A stretch of 11,136 nucleotides of DNA from Acidobacteriota bacterium (GCA_029861655.1 JAOTZA010000087.1:1-11136); one strand, 5' to 3'. Positions 1-7,638 are shown, counted from the first letter of the stretch. Numbers and translations: made by a program. Notes: a model not told the origin generated them from the sequence alone.

Positions 1-494
1 GGCTGGCGGAAGGTGAGCTACAAGCCGTTGACGTTGCCGCACCTACGGTGACGTTTCAGGACCCCTGCCGGCTCGGCCGGCATCTCGGCGTCACCCAGGC
101 TCCCCGTCGAGTTCTCGAAGCACTGGCAGGGGCGGATTGCGACGGTGGCGACCGAAGCAGCGGCGCGAACGGTGGTCTAGTGGAGATGGAGCGCTCGGGC
201 CAGGACGCAAACTGCTGCGGCACCTCTGGGTTCATTCACTGCGATGCGAACTCTCGGCGCCTGCAGTCTGAGAGGTTGGCGAGCGCCGCGGCGACCGGTG
301 CCGACACGCTCGTGACCGCCTGCCCCAAGTGTCTGATTCATTTCCGCTGCGCCCAGAGCGAGGACCGTCGAACTGGCCGGCCGGACTCGGGGATCGAGAT
401 AGAAGACTTGACGGTTCTGGCGGCGGCTGCGCTCGATCGAGCTCGACCCGACGCCGGCGGCATCGAGACCAAGGAGAGAGGAGGAGCGTCATGA
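1..494 (+). CDS. CCG-domain iron-sulfur subunit (HdrB/HdrD-like), C-terminal part
   Basis: This is the end of a gene that begins before the window; the frame is open from base 3 to the TGA at 492-494. The visible part holds one cysteine-rich CCG domain of the heterodisulfide reductase HdrB/HdrD type. It begins with a DPCRLGRHLG block, then has a CCGTSGF motif, and 34 residues after the CC pair comes ACPKC followed by IHFRCA. In this family such cysteines bind an iron-sulfur cluster that exchanges electrons with a disulfide or another carrier. A second CCG domain or a ferredoxin domain would be expected upstream but cannot be seen. The stop overlaps the next start in an ATGA, so it is probably translationally coupled to the HdrA gene and works in the same complex. 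About 45 residues after the last cysteines form a tail with no motif I recognise. The partner assignment is inference from family and position. Confidence 0.85.
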   Translation, partial: LAEGELQAVDVAAPTVTFQDPCRLGRHLGVTQAPRRVLEALAGADCDGGDRSSGANGGLVEMERSGQDANCCGTSGFIHCDANSRRLQSERLASAAATGADTLVTACPKCLIHFRCAQSEDRRTGRPDSGIEIEDLTVLAAAALDRARPDAGGIETKERGGAS

Positions 495-3037
495 GCGACG
501 AGAGTCCGCGTATCGGAGTGTTCGTCTGCGATTGCGGACTGAACATCGCCGCCTTTGTCGACACCGAAGAGGTGGCAAGTTTCGCCGCCGAGTTACCCGA
601 TGTCGTGGCGGTGGTGCGGAATCGCTATACCTGTGCGGATCCCGGGCAGCAGGAGATTCAAAAAGCCATCGCCGAACATGGGCTCGAGCGGGTGGTGGTC
701 GCCTCCTGCACTCCGAAGATCCATGAGCCGACGTTTCGCAACTGCGTGGCCGAGGCTGGCCTCAACCCCTATCTCATGGAGATGGCCAACATCCGTGAGC
801 ACTGCAGCTGGGTCCACATGAAGGATCGGGCGGCGGCGACCGCCAAGGCCAAGGACCTGGTGCGGAGCGCGGTTTCCAGGGCCGGGAGGTTGGTGGCTCA
901 GGACGAGCGCACGTTCCCGGTCACCGACGCCGCGTTGGTGATTGGCGGTGGGGTCGCCGGGATCCAGACGGCGCTCGAGCTGGCCGACGGCGGTCATCAG
1001 GTCTATCTGGTCGAAAGGAGTGCGTCCATCGGAGGGACTATGTCGGCTCTCGACAAGACCTTCCCGACGATGGACTGCTCAATATGAATTCTCGGCCCTA
1101 AAATGATGGATGCCGGTCGGCATCCCCGCATACAGTTACTGGTCAACTCCGAGGTCGAAGACATCACCGGCTTTGTGGGCAACTACCAGGCCCGGGTACG
1201 GCGCCGGGCGCAGTACGTCGACCCGGCCGAGTGCACCTCGTGCGCCGACTGCGAAGAGGTCTGTCCGGTCGTCGTGCCGGATGAGTACCAACAAGGCTTC
1301 TCGTCGCGCAAGGCGATCTACCTGCCGTTTCCCCAGGCGGTGCCGGCCTCCTACACCCTCGATGCCGATGACTGTCTCGGTTTCAACCCCATCGCCTGTG
1401 GCAAGTGCCTCGAGGTCTGCGACAAGAAGTGCATCGATTTCGACGTCAAGGACGAGATCTTCGATCTCGAGATCGGCACGGTGGTCGTTGCAACGGGGCT
1501 TGAGCCCTATGATCCGCGCCCCAACGACGAGTACGGCTATACGAGCTTTGACAACGTCGTCACGTCGATGGAGTTCGAGCGCCTGATCTGCGCCGGCGGC
1601 CCGACCGAGGGCGAGCTGCTGCGACCCTCCGATCAGAAGGTGCCCGAGCGGGTCGGCTTCATCCAGTGCGTCGGCTCGCGCTCCACAAATCGTGGGGTGC
1701 CCTACTGCTCAAACATCTGCTGTATGAACACCATCAAGCAGACCCTACAGATCGCCGAGCACTACCCCGAGGCCCGGCAAACGGTGTTCTACATGGACAT
1801 CCGCGCCTTTGGCAAAGGCTTCGAGGATCTTTACCGGCGTAGCCGCGAGGAGGGCGTCGACTATGTGCGGGGGCTCCCGGGGAGCGTTGAGGGCGATCCA
1901 GAAACGGGGGAGCTCGTCGTCCAGGTGGAGAACACGCTGGCGGGTAAGCGCGAGGAGCACCGCCTCGACATGCTGGTGCTGGCGGTCGGAATGGTACCGC
2001 GCAAGCTCGACACCAATGGCAACCGCAAGACGGGCACCGGCAAGACGGGCAACGGCAAAGCAAGCGCGAGCAAACGGCCGATCGACGAAATCTTGTCGCT
2101 CTCTCACACCTCCGACGGTTTTGTGATGGAGGCGCACCCCAAGCTCAAGCCGGTCGATGCGCCCACCCGGGGTGTCTATTTCGCCGGTTGTGTCGAGGCG
2201 CCCAAGGACGTCAAGGACAGCGTCACCCAGGCTGGGGCTGCTGCCTCACGGGCCGGTAACCTGCTCTCGGCCGGGCAAGTCCGGATCGAGGCCATCACCG
2301 CCGAGCTCACCGCCGACCTCTGCGCCCAGTGCAAGATCTGCGCGAAGGTCTGTCCCGTCAACGCCATTGTCGAGGCGGACAAGAAGAGCGACCTCTACCC
2401 CGACTTCATCGAAGCGGCGTGCGCGGGTTGTGGTACCTGTGCCGCCGAGTGCCCCTTTGACGCCATCGTTATGCGCCACTTCGAGGACCAGCAGATCGAG
2501 GCCCAGATCGACGCCATCCTGGCCGACGACCCGATGGAGAAGATCGTTGCCTTCGCCTGTAACTGGTGCTCGTACGCAGGAGGCGACACCGCGGGTACGT
2601 CGCGGCTGCAGTATCCGGCAACCGTGCGTCTGATCCGCACCATGTGCAGCGGTCGGGTGGACGCCAAGTTCATCTGGCATGCTTTTGAACAGGGAGCGCC
2701 GATGGTCCTGGTCTCCGGCTGCCATTTCGCAGACTGCCACTACATCGATGCGGTGACCTGGACCCAGCGGCGGGTCGAGAAGGTGTGGACCCAGATGGAG
2801 AAGGCGGGCATACGGCCCGAGAGGCTGCAGCTCGACTGGATCAGCGCCGCCGAGGGCCAGAAGTTCGCCCGTGTGATGCGTGAGCTCGACGAGATGCTGC
2901 GCACGGTCACCGAGGAGGAGGTGGCCCAGACCGTGAGTATTCTGAAGAAGAAGAACTTCGGAGCACCCAAGAAGGTGGCGCCGCTCCTGGCGTCCGATAA
3001 GGCGCCCGAGAAGGCGGCCGCGCCCGTGCCGGCCTGA
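491..3037 (+). CDS. hdrA: HdrA-MvhD fusion flavoprotein, predicted selenoprotein (Sec199, in-frame TGA)
   Basis: HdrA is the FAD- and iron-sulfur-containing subunit that performs flavin-based electron bifurcation in heterodisulfide reductase complexes. Read through the TGA at 1085-1087, the protein is 848 residues. An N-terminal domain carries C13, C15, C48 and C73. The FAD-binding GGG motif lies at about 152-154. DKTFPTMDCSI is followed by the recoded residue 199 and ILGPKM. An inserted ferredoxin region has C248/C251/C254/C258, and a further Cys group has C295/C303/C306/C310/C314. A C-terminal double [4Fe-4S] ferredoxin has C611/C614/C617/C621 and C644/C647/C650/C654. From about 672 there is an MvhD/FlpD domain (ACNWCSY at C690/C693, later GCHFADC), the usual electron entry from a hydrogenase or dehydrogenase. 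The ATG overlaps the upstream stop and follows a purine-rich ribosome site (AGAGGAGGAG, 477-486). Upstream and downstream halves are in the same frame, and the ATG at 1103 has no ribosome site, so two separate genes are unlikely. A Gly/Lys-rich insert sits at about 509-529 and a Lys/Ala/Pro tail at the end. Sec decoding is inferred from sequence only. Confidence 0.9.
1085..1125 (+). promoter_or_regulatory. UGA selenocysteine codon with bacterial SECIS hairpin
   Basis: The TGA at 1085-1087 lies in frame in HdrA at the place of a conserved Cys. From 1108 to 1125 the sequence GGATGCC-GGTC-GGCATCC forms a perfect 7-bp stem with a four-base loop. The first loop base is 28 nt past the TGA. Bacterial SECIS elements, which bind SelB-GTP-Sec-tRNA, lie just behind the UGA within the coding region and need a G in the first two loop positions. 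Both conditions hold here, and a GGUC-type loop is also found in E. coli fdhF (recalled, not searched). The hairpin itself encodes a normal stretch of HdrA (MDAGRHP). Function is inferred; no selA, selB or selC gene is in the window. Confidence 0.82.
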
Positions 3038-3047
3038 AGGAAGGATG

Positions 3048-3254
3048 ATGAGCGCCTCGAAGACTTTCTACTGCCTGCGCTGCCAGCACCGGTTCCAGGC
3101 AGAGCACGAGCCCAAGAAGATTGTGGAGCGTTCGTGCCCCAAATGTGGAAGCAATAGCGTGAGACTCGAAACAGCGATGGCGGCCGAGGCCCTACGCCGG
3201 GGTCGAGAAGGAGGACTGGTCTATGCAGAAGACGGCACAGAAAACAGCAACTGA
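3048..3254 (+). CDS. Small zinc-ribbon protein
   Basis: This is a 68-residue protein with two CxxC knuckles: YCLRCQHRF near the N-terminus and SCPKCGSNSV about 20 residues later. That is the pattern of a zinc ribbon or rubredoxin-like metal site. The rest is a short charged tail with no recognised fold. The gene starts 10 bases after the hdrA stop, behind AAGGAAGG (3037-3044). Two ATGs are adjacent at 3045 and 3048, and I chose the second because it has the better spacing from the ribosome site. Its last 32 bases overlap the hemerythrin gene. Its role is unknown; position suggests an accessory part of the Hdr operon, perhaps a metal-binding regulator or a small redox partner. Confidence 0.7.
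   Translation: MSASKTFYCLRCQHRFQAEHEPKKIVERSCPKCGSNSVRLETAMAAEALRRGREGGLVYAEDGTENSN
3208..3215 (+). promoter_or_regulatory. Strong ribosome binding site inside the zinc-ribbon gene
   Basis: AAGGAGGA lies seven bases before the ATG at 3223. It is the strongest Shine-Dalgarno match I noticed in the window, and it lies within the coding sequence of the zinc-ribbon gene. It fixes the hemerythrin start at 3223 and shows that the 32-base gene overlap is real. Confidence 0.75.
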
Positions 3255-3708
3255 GATCTGGCGACAACAGGTTTTGGAAGAGCATCGTCTGCTCAACCGG
3301 ACGGTCGCGGAACTGCGAGATTTTCTCGAGCGACCACGCCCCAAGGTTGGCAAGGAGGGCTCCCATACGTGGGCCGCGGATCTCTCGAAGCGACTCGCCG
3401 ATCTGCACGACTTGCTATTCCGTCACTTCCGATTCGAAGAGAGGGGCGGGATGATGGAGGAAGTGGTCGAGAGCCACCCCCGGGCCACCGGCCAGGTCGA
3501 CAATCTGCTCGACGAGCACACGGCGATCCTCAAAGAGAGTCGCGAGATCATGGCGGCGGCGCTTTCCTATTCCGAAGGCAACGCCGGTGACGAGAGGCGG
3601 CTGCGGAGGCGGCTGACGGCGTTACTCGACCAGCTTGGCGAACACGAGCGGATCGAGAACACGTTGATCATGGACCTCGCGTACCACGACCTCGGTCTGG
3701 GCGACTGA
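3223..3708 (+). CDS. Hemerythrin-like HHE domain protein
   Basis: This 161-residue, mostly helical protein has the spaced His and Glu residues of the hemerythrin family, which binds a di-iron centre in a four-helix bundle and senses or carries O2, or handles NO and iron. Candidate ligands are H21 (LEEHRLL), H62 and H68 with E72 or E73 (HDLLFRHFRFEE), H99 (LLDEHTAIL) and the late EHERIEN segment. Length fits a single-domain bacterial hemerythrin. There is no signal peptide or membrane segment, so it should be cytoplasmic. The start is set by the strong ribosome site just upstream. As last gene of the Hdr operon it may protect or tune the oxygen-sensitive iron-sulfur and Sec centres; that is inference from position only. 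Confidence 0.82.
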   Translation: MQKTAQKTATEIWRQQVLEEHRLLNRTVAELRDFLERPRPKVGKEGSHTWAADLSKRLADLHDLLFRHFRFEERGGMMEEVVESHPRATGQVDNLLDEHTAILKESREIMAAALSYSEGNAGDERRLRRRLTALLDQLGEHERIENTLIMDLAYHDLGLGD

Positions 3709-3712
3709 TCGG

Positions 3713-3739
3713 CTCGATCTGACCGCCACCAGATCCGAG
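3713..3739 (+). terminator. Hairpin between convergent operons
   Basis: CTCGATCTG and CAGATCCGAG pair with one bulged C around an 8-base loop, just after the hemerythrin stop. No T-run follows, so it is at best a weak or Rho-assisted terminator between the Hdr operon and the convergent response regulator gene. The remaining bases to 3797 show nothing else I recognise. Confidence 0.3.
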
Positions 3740-3797
3740 GCCGTTCGCTTCGACCAGGAGTCGCGGCCGCACGTCACTGAAAGGTCGCGCCCTGTCA

Positions 3798-4457
3798 TCA
3801 CGGGTTGTGCTCGGCGGTAGTGAGGCCGTGCCGAATCGCGTATTTTGTCAGCCCCGCGATGCTGGAGATGCCGAGCTTCTCTTTGATGTTGTCGCGGTGC
3901 GACGCGATGGTCTTGGGACTCAGATGCAGGAGGTTGGCGATGTCCCGGGTTGATTTGCCCTCGGCGAAGTGCTTCAGAACCTCCCGCTCCCTGTTCGACA
4001 ACCGACCAGCTGGCGGCCCGGGATCGCCGCCCTTGGCGGATAGGTAGGCTTTGACCACGACACCGCTGACGCCTTCGCAGACGTAGGTGTGGCCCGCTCT
4101 GACGGCGCGAAGCCCGTCGATCACGGTACTAAGGGGTTCTTCTTTGAGGACGTATCCAGAGGCACCGGCGTCGAACGCCGCCGACACGAACCGCTTGTCG
4201 GCGTGCATGGAGAGGCAGAGGATCTTGGTGTTGGGCAGTCTCTCCCGGATCTGGCGGGTGGCCTCGATGCCGTTCATCCCAGGAAGCATCAGGTCCATGA
4301 TGATGACATCGGGTTCGAGCTCAAAGGCCCGCTCGATAGCTTCTTCCCCGTTCCCGGCTCGACCCGCTATCTCTACGCCGGCTTCTTTGTCCAGGAGGGC
4401 ACTAAGACCCTCTAGCAGGACCTCGTGATCGTCAACAAGAAGAACGCGCGTTTTCAT
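3798..4457 (-). CDS. NarL/FixJ-type response regulator
   Basis: This 219-residue protein has an N-terminal receiver domain and a C-terminal LuxR-type helix-turn-helix. Receiver residues are all present: acidic pair D9/D10, phosphorylation site D55 (IIMDLMLPGMNG), S83 and K105 (GYVLKEE). The output domain, about 150-210, has the LSNREREVLKHFAEGKSTRDIA and LHLSPKTIASHRDNIKEKL signatures of DNA-binding GerE/LuxR domains. It is therefore an intact transcription factor controlled by phosphorylation. The ATG overlaps the 3' end of the kinase gene by 26 bases, and AGAGGA at 4465-4470 (read on the - strand) lies eight bases before it, so the two are co-translated and probably cognate. Targets are not visible; the inverted repeat upstream of the kinase is one candidate. 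Confidence 0.95.
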   Translation of the reverse strand: MKTRVLLVDDHEVLLEGLSALLDKEAGVEIAGRAGNGEEAIERAFELEPDVIIMDLMLPGMNGIEATRQIRERLPNTKILCLSMHADKRFVSAAFDAGASGYVLKEEPLSTVIDGLRAVRAGHTYVCEGVSGVVVKAYLSAKGGDPGPPAGRLSNREREVLKHFAEGKSTRDIANLLHLSPKTIASHRDNIKEKLGISSIAGLTKYAIRHGLTTAEHNP

Positions 4458-6753
4458 GTTCTAGTCCTCTTCCCTCCGAATTCCCTCGTTTTCCTCGAGT
4501 GCCCTTGGCATCGGCGAGCGCGGTGATCACGACTCGGGTTCCTTCTCCGGGTTCGGATTCGACGATCAGATCCCCTCCGAGTCGATTCATCTGTTCGCGG
4601 ACGCTGAACAGACCGAAGCCGCCTTCCCTCGAGAATCCTCTCCCCACCTCTGAGGCGTCAAACCCGACCCCGTCGTCTTCCACCGTGATACGTGTCAGCT
4701 CGGGAAGCGTCTCGACTTCGATTCGCAGCGTCTCGGCCTGGGCGTGCTTGACGACATTGCGAACCAGCTCCTGCGTGGTTCGGTAGAGGACGGTCGCTCG
4801 CTCGTCCGAGAACTGAACCGATGAGCCGCTGGCCTCGACGCTGATCTCGAGCCCTGTGTCTCGCTCCGTGATCTCGCTAAAAGCCTCGAGAGCTGCGTTG
4901 AGCCCCAGCTCGTAGAGGACCGGAGACGAGAGCACAAAGGTGAGCAGGCGTGTGGCCTGCAATGTCTCGACCACCAAGTCGCGGGTTTGGGACGTCAGCG
5001 ATGCAATCTCGGCGCTCGGGTCCTGGTCGAGGACCTGTCCCAGTTTGAGCTGGGCCACAGCAAGATTCTGTCCGACGCCATCGTGGAGCTCGCGACCGAT
5101 CCGCCGCCGCTCCCGCTCTTCGACCGAGGCGAGGGACCACGTGAGATCGCGTAGCACCTCTTGGTGCTGCAGCAGCTGATCCTCGGCCTCCTTGCGGGCG
5201 GTTATGTCCTCACAAACTACCAGCAGCTCGGTGGCCCCATCCGGCGTTCGGACCACCCGCATCGCCTCCTGGACGTTCAGGATGGTGCCGTCTCTTCTTA
5301 TTTTGCGAAACTCGCGCCTTTCGATCTGGTCGGGGTTTGCGAGCGCGGTCTCGAGACTTTGCGACACTGCGCTCTGATCCGCAGGGTGGAAGATCTCCAG
5401 AACCGAGCGGCCGATGAGCTCCTCGCTTTGGTATCCGAGCTCTGCAGCCCCTTTGGAGTTGACCGACCGGACGACTCCGTCGTTGTCCAGAGAGAAGTAC
5501 ATTAAAGGAATCTCTTCGAAGAGCGACTTGTAGCGTTGCTGGCTCCTTCGCAGGGCGCGCTCCGCCTGCCGGGTTTCGGTTAGATCTACCACTACGGCGA
5601 GGCATTCGGTTTCGGCTCCTTCCATCAGCGTCACCGCGACCAGAGCCGGCACGCGGTGACCATCTCTGTGGGTGTACTCTTTTTCCCAGAACTCCGCTCC
5701 ACCTGTTTCGAGAACTTCCTCCGTCTTGGCCTGATCTACAGCGCGCCACTCCGGAGGTGTCAACTGGTCCCACCGCAGTGGAAGGTCGTCCTGCGAGTAG
5801 CCGATCATTTCGAGAAAACGGTCGTTGGCCGACAAGATTCGGCCGTCCGTGGTGCCGGTTTGCATTCCGACGACATTCGATTCGAAGAGTCGGCGCAGGT
5901 TGGCTTCGCTTCGCTGCTTGTCGCGCTGGAGGAGCAGGTAGCGCTCGCGCTGGGTAAACATGGCCAGGGGATCCCGGATCTTCGCGGTTTCGATCTTTCC
6001 CTCGTCGACACCGGAAAACAGGAAACCCGCGAGTACGACGGCAAAGACCGAGCCCGCAAGCAGCCTGCCCAGGAGGTTGCCCATCAGAAGAGCCCCGGGA
6101 CCCTCACCAAGCCCCACGGTGACAAAGACAACGGTGTCGAAGCAGAGCACCGGCAGAAAAGAAAATGCGATCCTGCCGGCCGCGGGAAGCCAGCGTGCTC
6201 TGGCTGCGAGGATCTCGTGGATGGCAAGAAGCAGCAGAGCGTCGACCGTGATGAGGATCGTACCGACTACGAATCCCTTTAGGTCGAAGAGCTGGAACAA
6301 CTCGGACACCGGGCTGAGACTTTGCAACCGACCCGAGACCAGCCCCCATTGTGTGGACATCGTGAGAAGAATGAGGGTGACATTTGCCAGAAGGATGGCG
6401 TAGACGAGTCGCCGCGTCGCTCCGACGCCTTCCTTTAGGTAGATCAAAAGAATGGCGAAAAGGCTGGCGCTTTGAAGCACCGACGATCCCGGCGATGTAG
6501 GGAATCGCCCCAGAAGATTCATCGACACGGTCGAGACTAGGAAGGTCTGAAAAGCCTGACACGCGATGACAAAGGCGAAGAGTGGCCCCAAGCCGAGTCG
6601 CTCCTCGAGCCGATAGAGCCCGATGAGAGCCAGCCCGACGAGTGCACTCAGAATGATCAGGCTCAACATGGCAGACAGAAGCCCATTATGCCCCAGCGAC
6701 CCCGCCCTGCTAGCCGCGCGGGGATCCTCTTCGCGGCTGTCGAGTCTTGGCAC
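4432..6753 (-). CDS. Multi-pass membrane PAS-PAS sensor histidine kinase (HisKA_3 type)
   Basis: This 773-residue kinase is the likely partner of the overlapping response regulator. The N-terminal 250 residues hold about seven hydrophobic segments (roughly 27-47, 55-80, 93-108, 115-133, 158-180, 196-215, 225-247), with no periplasmic domain of note. Two PAS domains follow at about 283-395 and 402-522 (DRFLEMIGYS and ELGYQSEELIGRSVLEIFHPAD). The dimerisation and phosphoacceptor segment is ERRRIGRELHDGVGQ with H557. The ATPase domain has N666 (ELVRNVVKH), DDGVGFD at 693-699 and GGFGLFSVRE at 711-720. This is the HisKA_3/HATPase layout that pairs with NarL-type regulators. The start used is a GTG at 6753 with a weak ribosome site; an in-frame ATG at 6669 (residue 29), just inside the first membrane segment, is possible. 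The signal is unknown: the membrane part may sense directly and the PAS domains may hold a cofactor, but no specific haem or flavin residue can be named. Confidence 0.93.
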   Translation of the reverse strand: MPRLDSREEDPRAASRAGSLGHNGLLSAMLSLIILSALVGLALIGLYRLEERLGLGPLFAFVIACQAFQTFLVSTVSMNLLGRFPTSPGSSVLQSASLFAILLIYLKEGVGATRRLVYAILLANVTLILLTMSTQWGLVSGRLQSLSPVSELFQLFDLKGFVVGTILITVDALLLLAIHEILAARARWLPAAGRIAFSFLPVLCFDTVVFVTVGLGEGPGALLMGNLLGRLLAGSVFAVVLAGFLFSGVDEGKIETAKIRDPLAMFTQRERYLLLQRDKQRSEANLRRLFESNVVGMQTGTTDGRILSANDRFLEMIGYSQDDLPLRWDQLTPPEWRAVDQAKTEEVLETGGAEFWEKEYTHRDGHRVPALVAVTLMEGAETECLAVVVDLTETRQAERALRRSQQRYKSLFEEIPLMYFSLDNDGVVRSVNSKGAAELGYQSEELIGRSVLEIFHPADQSAVSQSLETALANPDQIERREFRKIRRDGTILNVQEAMRVVRTPDGATELLVVCEDITARKEAEDQLLQHQEVLRDLTWSLASVEERERRRIGRELHDGVGQNLAVAQLKLGQVLDQDPSAEIASLTSQTRDLVVETLQATRLLTFVLSSPVLYELGLNAALEAFSEITERDTGLEISVEASGSSVQFSDERATVLYRTTQELVRNVVKHAQAETLRIEVETLPELTRITVEDDGVGFDASEVGRGFSREGGFGLFSVREQMNRLGGDLIVESEPGEGTRVVITALADAKGTRGKRGNSEGRGLEHENARSSC

Positions 6754-6827
6754 CTCGACCGGTGGAGTGTTCGATCCGAAAAAGATTCTTGTCCTCGGTG
6801 AAGAGAGCCGTAGAGTCCGCCGGAGTC

Positions 6828-6843
6828 GCGAAAGCTCTTTCGC
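6828..6843. promoter_or_regulatory. Perfect inverted repeat, candidate operator
   Basis: GCGAAAG-CT-CTTTCGC has 7-bp arms and a 2-base centre. The centre is too short for a stable RNA hairpin loop but suits a dimeric DNA-binding protein. It sits about 75 bases upstream of the kinase GTG and just before the open frame of the first beta-helix gene. It could be an autoregulatory site for the NarL-type regulator. No clear promoter hexamers were seen beside it. Confidence 0.4.
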
Positions 6844-6852
6844 AATCCTCAG

Positions 6853-7638
6853 TTGGCTCCGGCTACTCGAGTTCGAGCGAGGTCGATTCTAGGGAATCTG
6901 CCTAGACCAGAACCGGGGATCTGCCGATTGACCCGGCCGGCCGCCGACGCCCAGGTGTCGCTCGGCGTCAACCGGCTTCTGGTCGTGAGCGCCGGCGGCA
7001 CCGCGGTCGAGAACTGTCAGAACCTGCGGGACGCCCTGGCCGGGATCACGGGGACCGCGATGAATCCCTACGTGCTCCGCCTTGAGCCGGGAGAGTATGA
7101 CTGCGAAACGAGCACCGTGGTCATGAAGTCGCACGTGGATCTCGAGGGGTCCGGCGAGGGTGTGACCCGTGTCTTCGGGAACCCGACCGTGGACAGCCTG
7201 GGTGTGATCGATCTCGCCGATGAGATGGAGATCCGCTTCGTCACCGTGGAGAGCACGGGCGGCCATACCGCGGTCAGTGCCACGACGGGAGAGAGCCGGA
7301 TCACCAACGCGACGCTGATCTCGGCGGGCGCGGCCGTCGCCAGCTACGGTCTGCTCGCCAAGAGCTCCGCAACCGTTCGAATCGCGGGTTCGAGCATCAA
7401 AGGAGCGACTCACGGGGTTTCTTTGCAGGGAACTTCAGCGGCGACCATTCACCGGTCGACGGTCGAGGGGCCAGCCAGCGGGGGGATCGTCATGGAAGCG
7501 GGCACCGGGGCGGTGCTCGCAGACTCACAGTTGATCAACGGGTTCGCTGCCGCCGCGGGGGCCGCGTTGACCTGCCTCTACTCCTACGATGGCAACCTGG
7601 CCGAGCTGAATGCGGCCTGTAGCCCACCGCCGCCTTAG
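6853..7638 (+). CDS. Right-handed beta-helix protein, copy 1, signal peptide lost
   Basis: From Q34 onward this matches the next gene closely: QVSLGVNRLLVVSA, then LRLEPGEYDC, VDLEGSGEGVTRVFG, SSIKG, and a C-terminal TCLYSYDGNLAELN. Short repeated turns rich in S/T/G/V, as in STGGHTAVSATTGESRITNATLIS, point to a pectate-lyase-like parallel beta-helix, usually an extracellular or surface protein. No catalytic residues can be named. The front is odd: the only upstream start is a TTG at 6853, with no ribosome site, and residues 1-30 are basic and not hydrophobic. The A-D-A before Q34 matches the A-E-A cleavage site of copy 2, so the signal peptide core appears to have been replaced or deleted. 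It may be a pseudogene, or be translated from a GTG at 6955. The rest of the frame is intact. The 198 bases before Q34 hold nothing else I recognise except the inverted repeat. Confidence 0.6.
   Translation: MAPATRVRARSILGNLPRPEPGICRLTRPAADAQVSLGVNRLLVVSAGGTAVENCQNLRDALAGITGTAMNPYVLRLEPGEYDCETSTVVMKSHVDLEGSGEGVTRVFGNPTVDSLGVIDLADEMEIRFVTVESTGGHTAVSATTGESRITNATLISAGAAVASYGLLAKSSATVRIAGSSIKGATHGVSLQGTSAATIHRSTVEGPASGGIVMEAGTGAVLADSQLINGFAAAAGAALTCLYSYDGNLAELNAACSPPPP

Noticed and set aside
491..3037. Two separate genes, or a frameshifted or nonsense-broken hdrA pseudogene (491-1087 and 1103-3037)
   Set aside because: Both parts are in the same frame, only one stop intervenes, it lies at a conserved Cys, there is no ribosome site before 1103, and a SECIS-like hairpin follows.
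2740..3408. A 222-codon open frame on the - strand across the end of hdrA
   Set aside because: It crosses three well-supported + strand genes and its translation (Ser/Arg/Pro-rich) resembles no protein family.
6623..6892. Small + strand gene upstream of the first beta-helix copy that could supply its missing leader
   Set aside because: It is antisense to the kinase for most of its length, has no hydrophobic core and is not in frame with the beta-helix gene.
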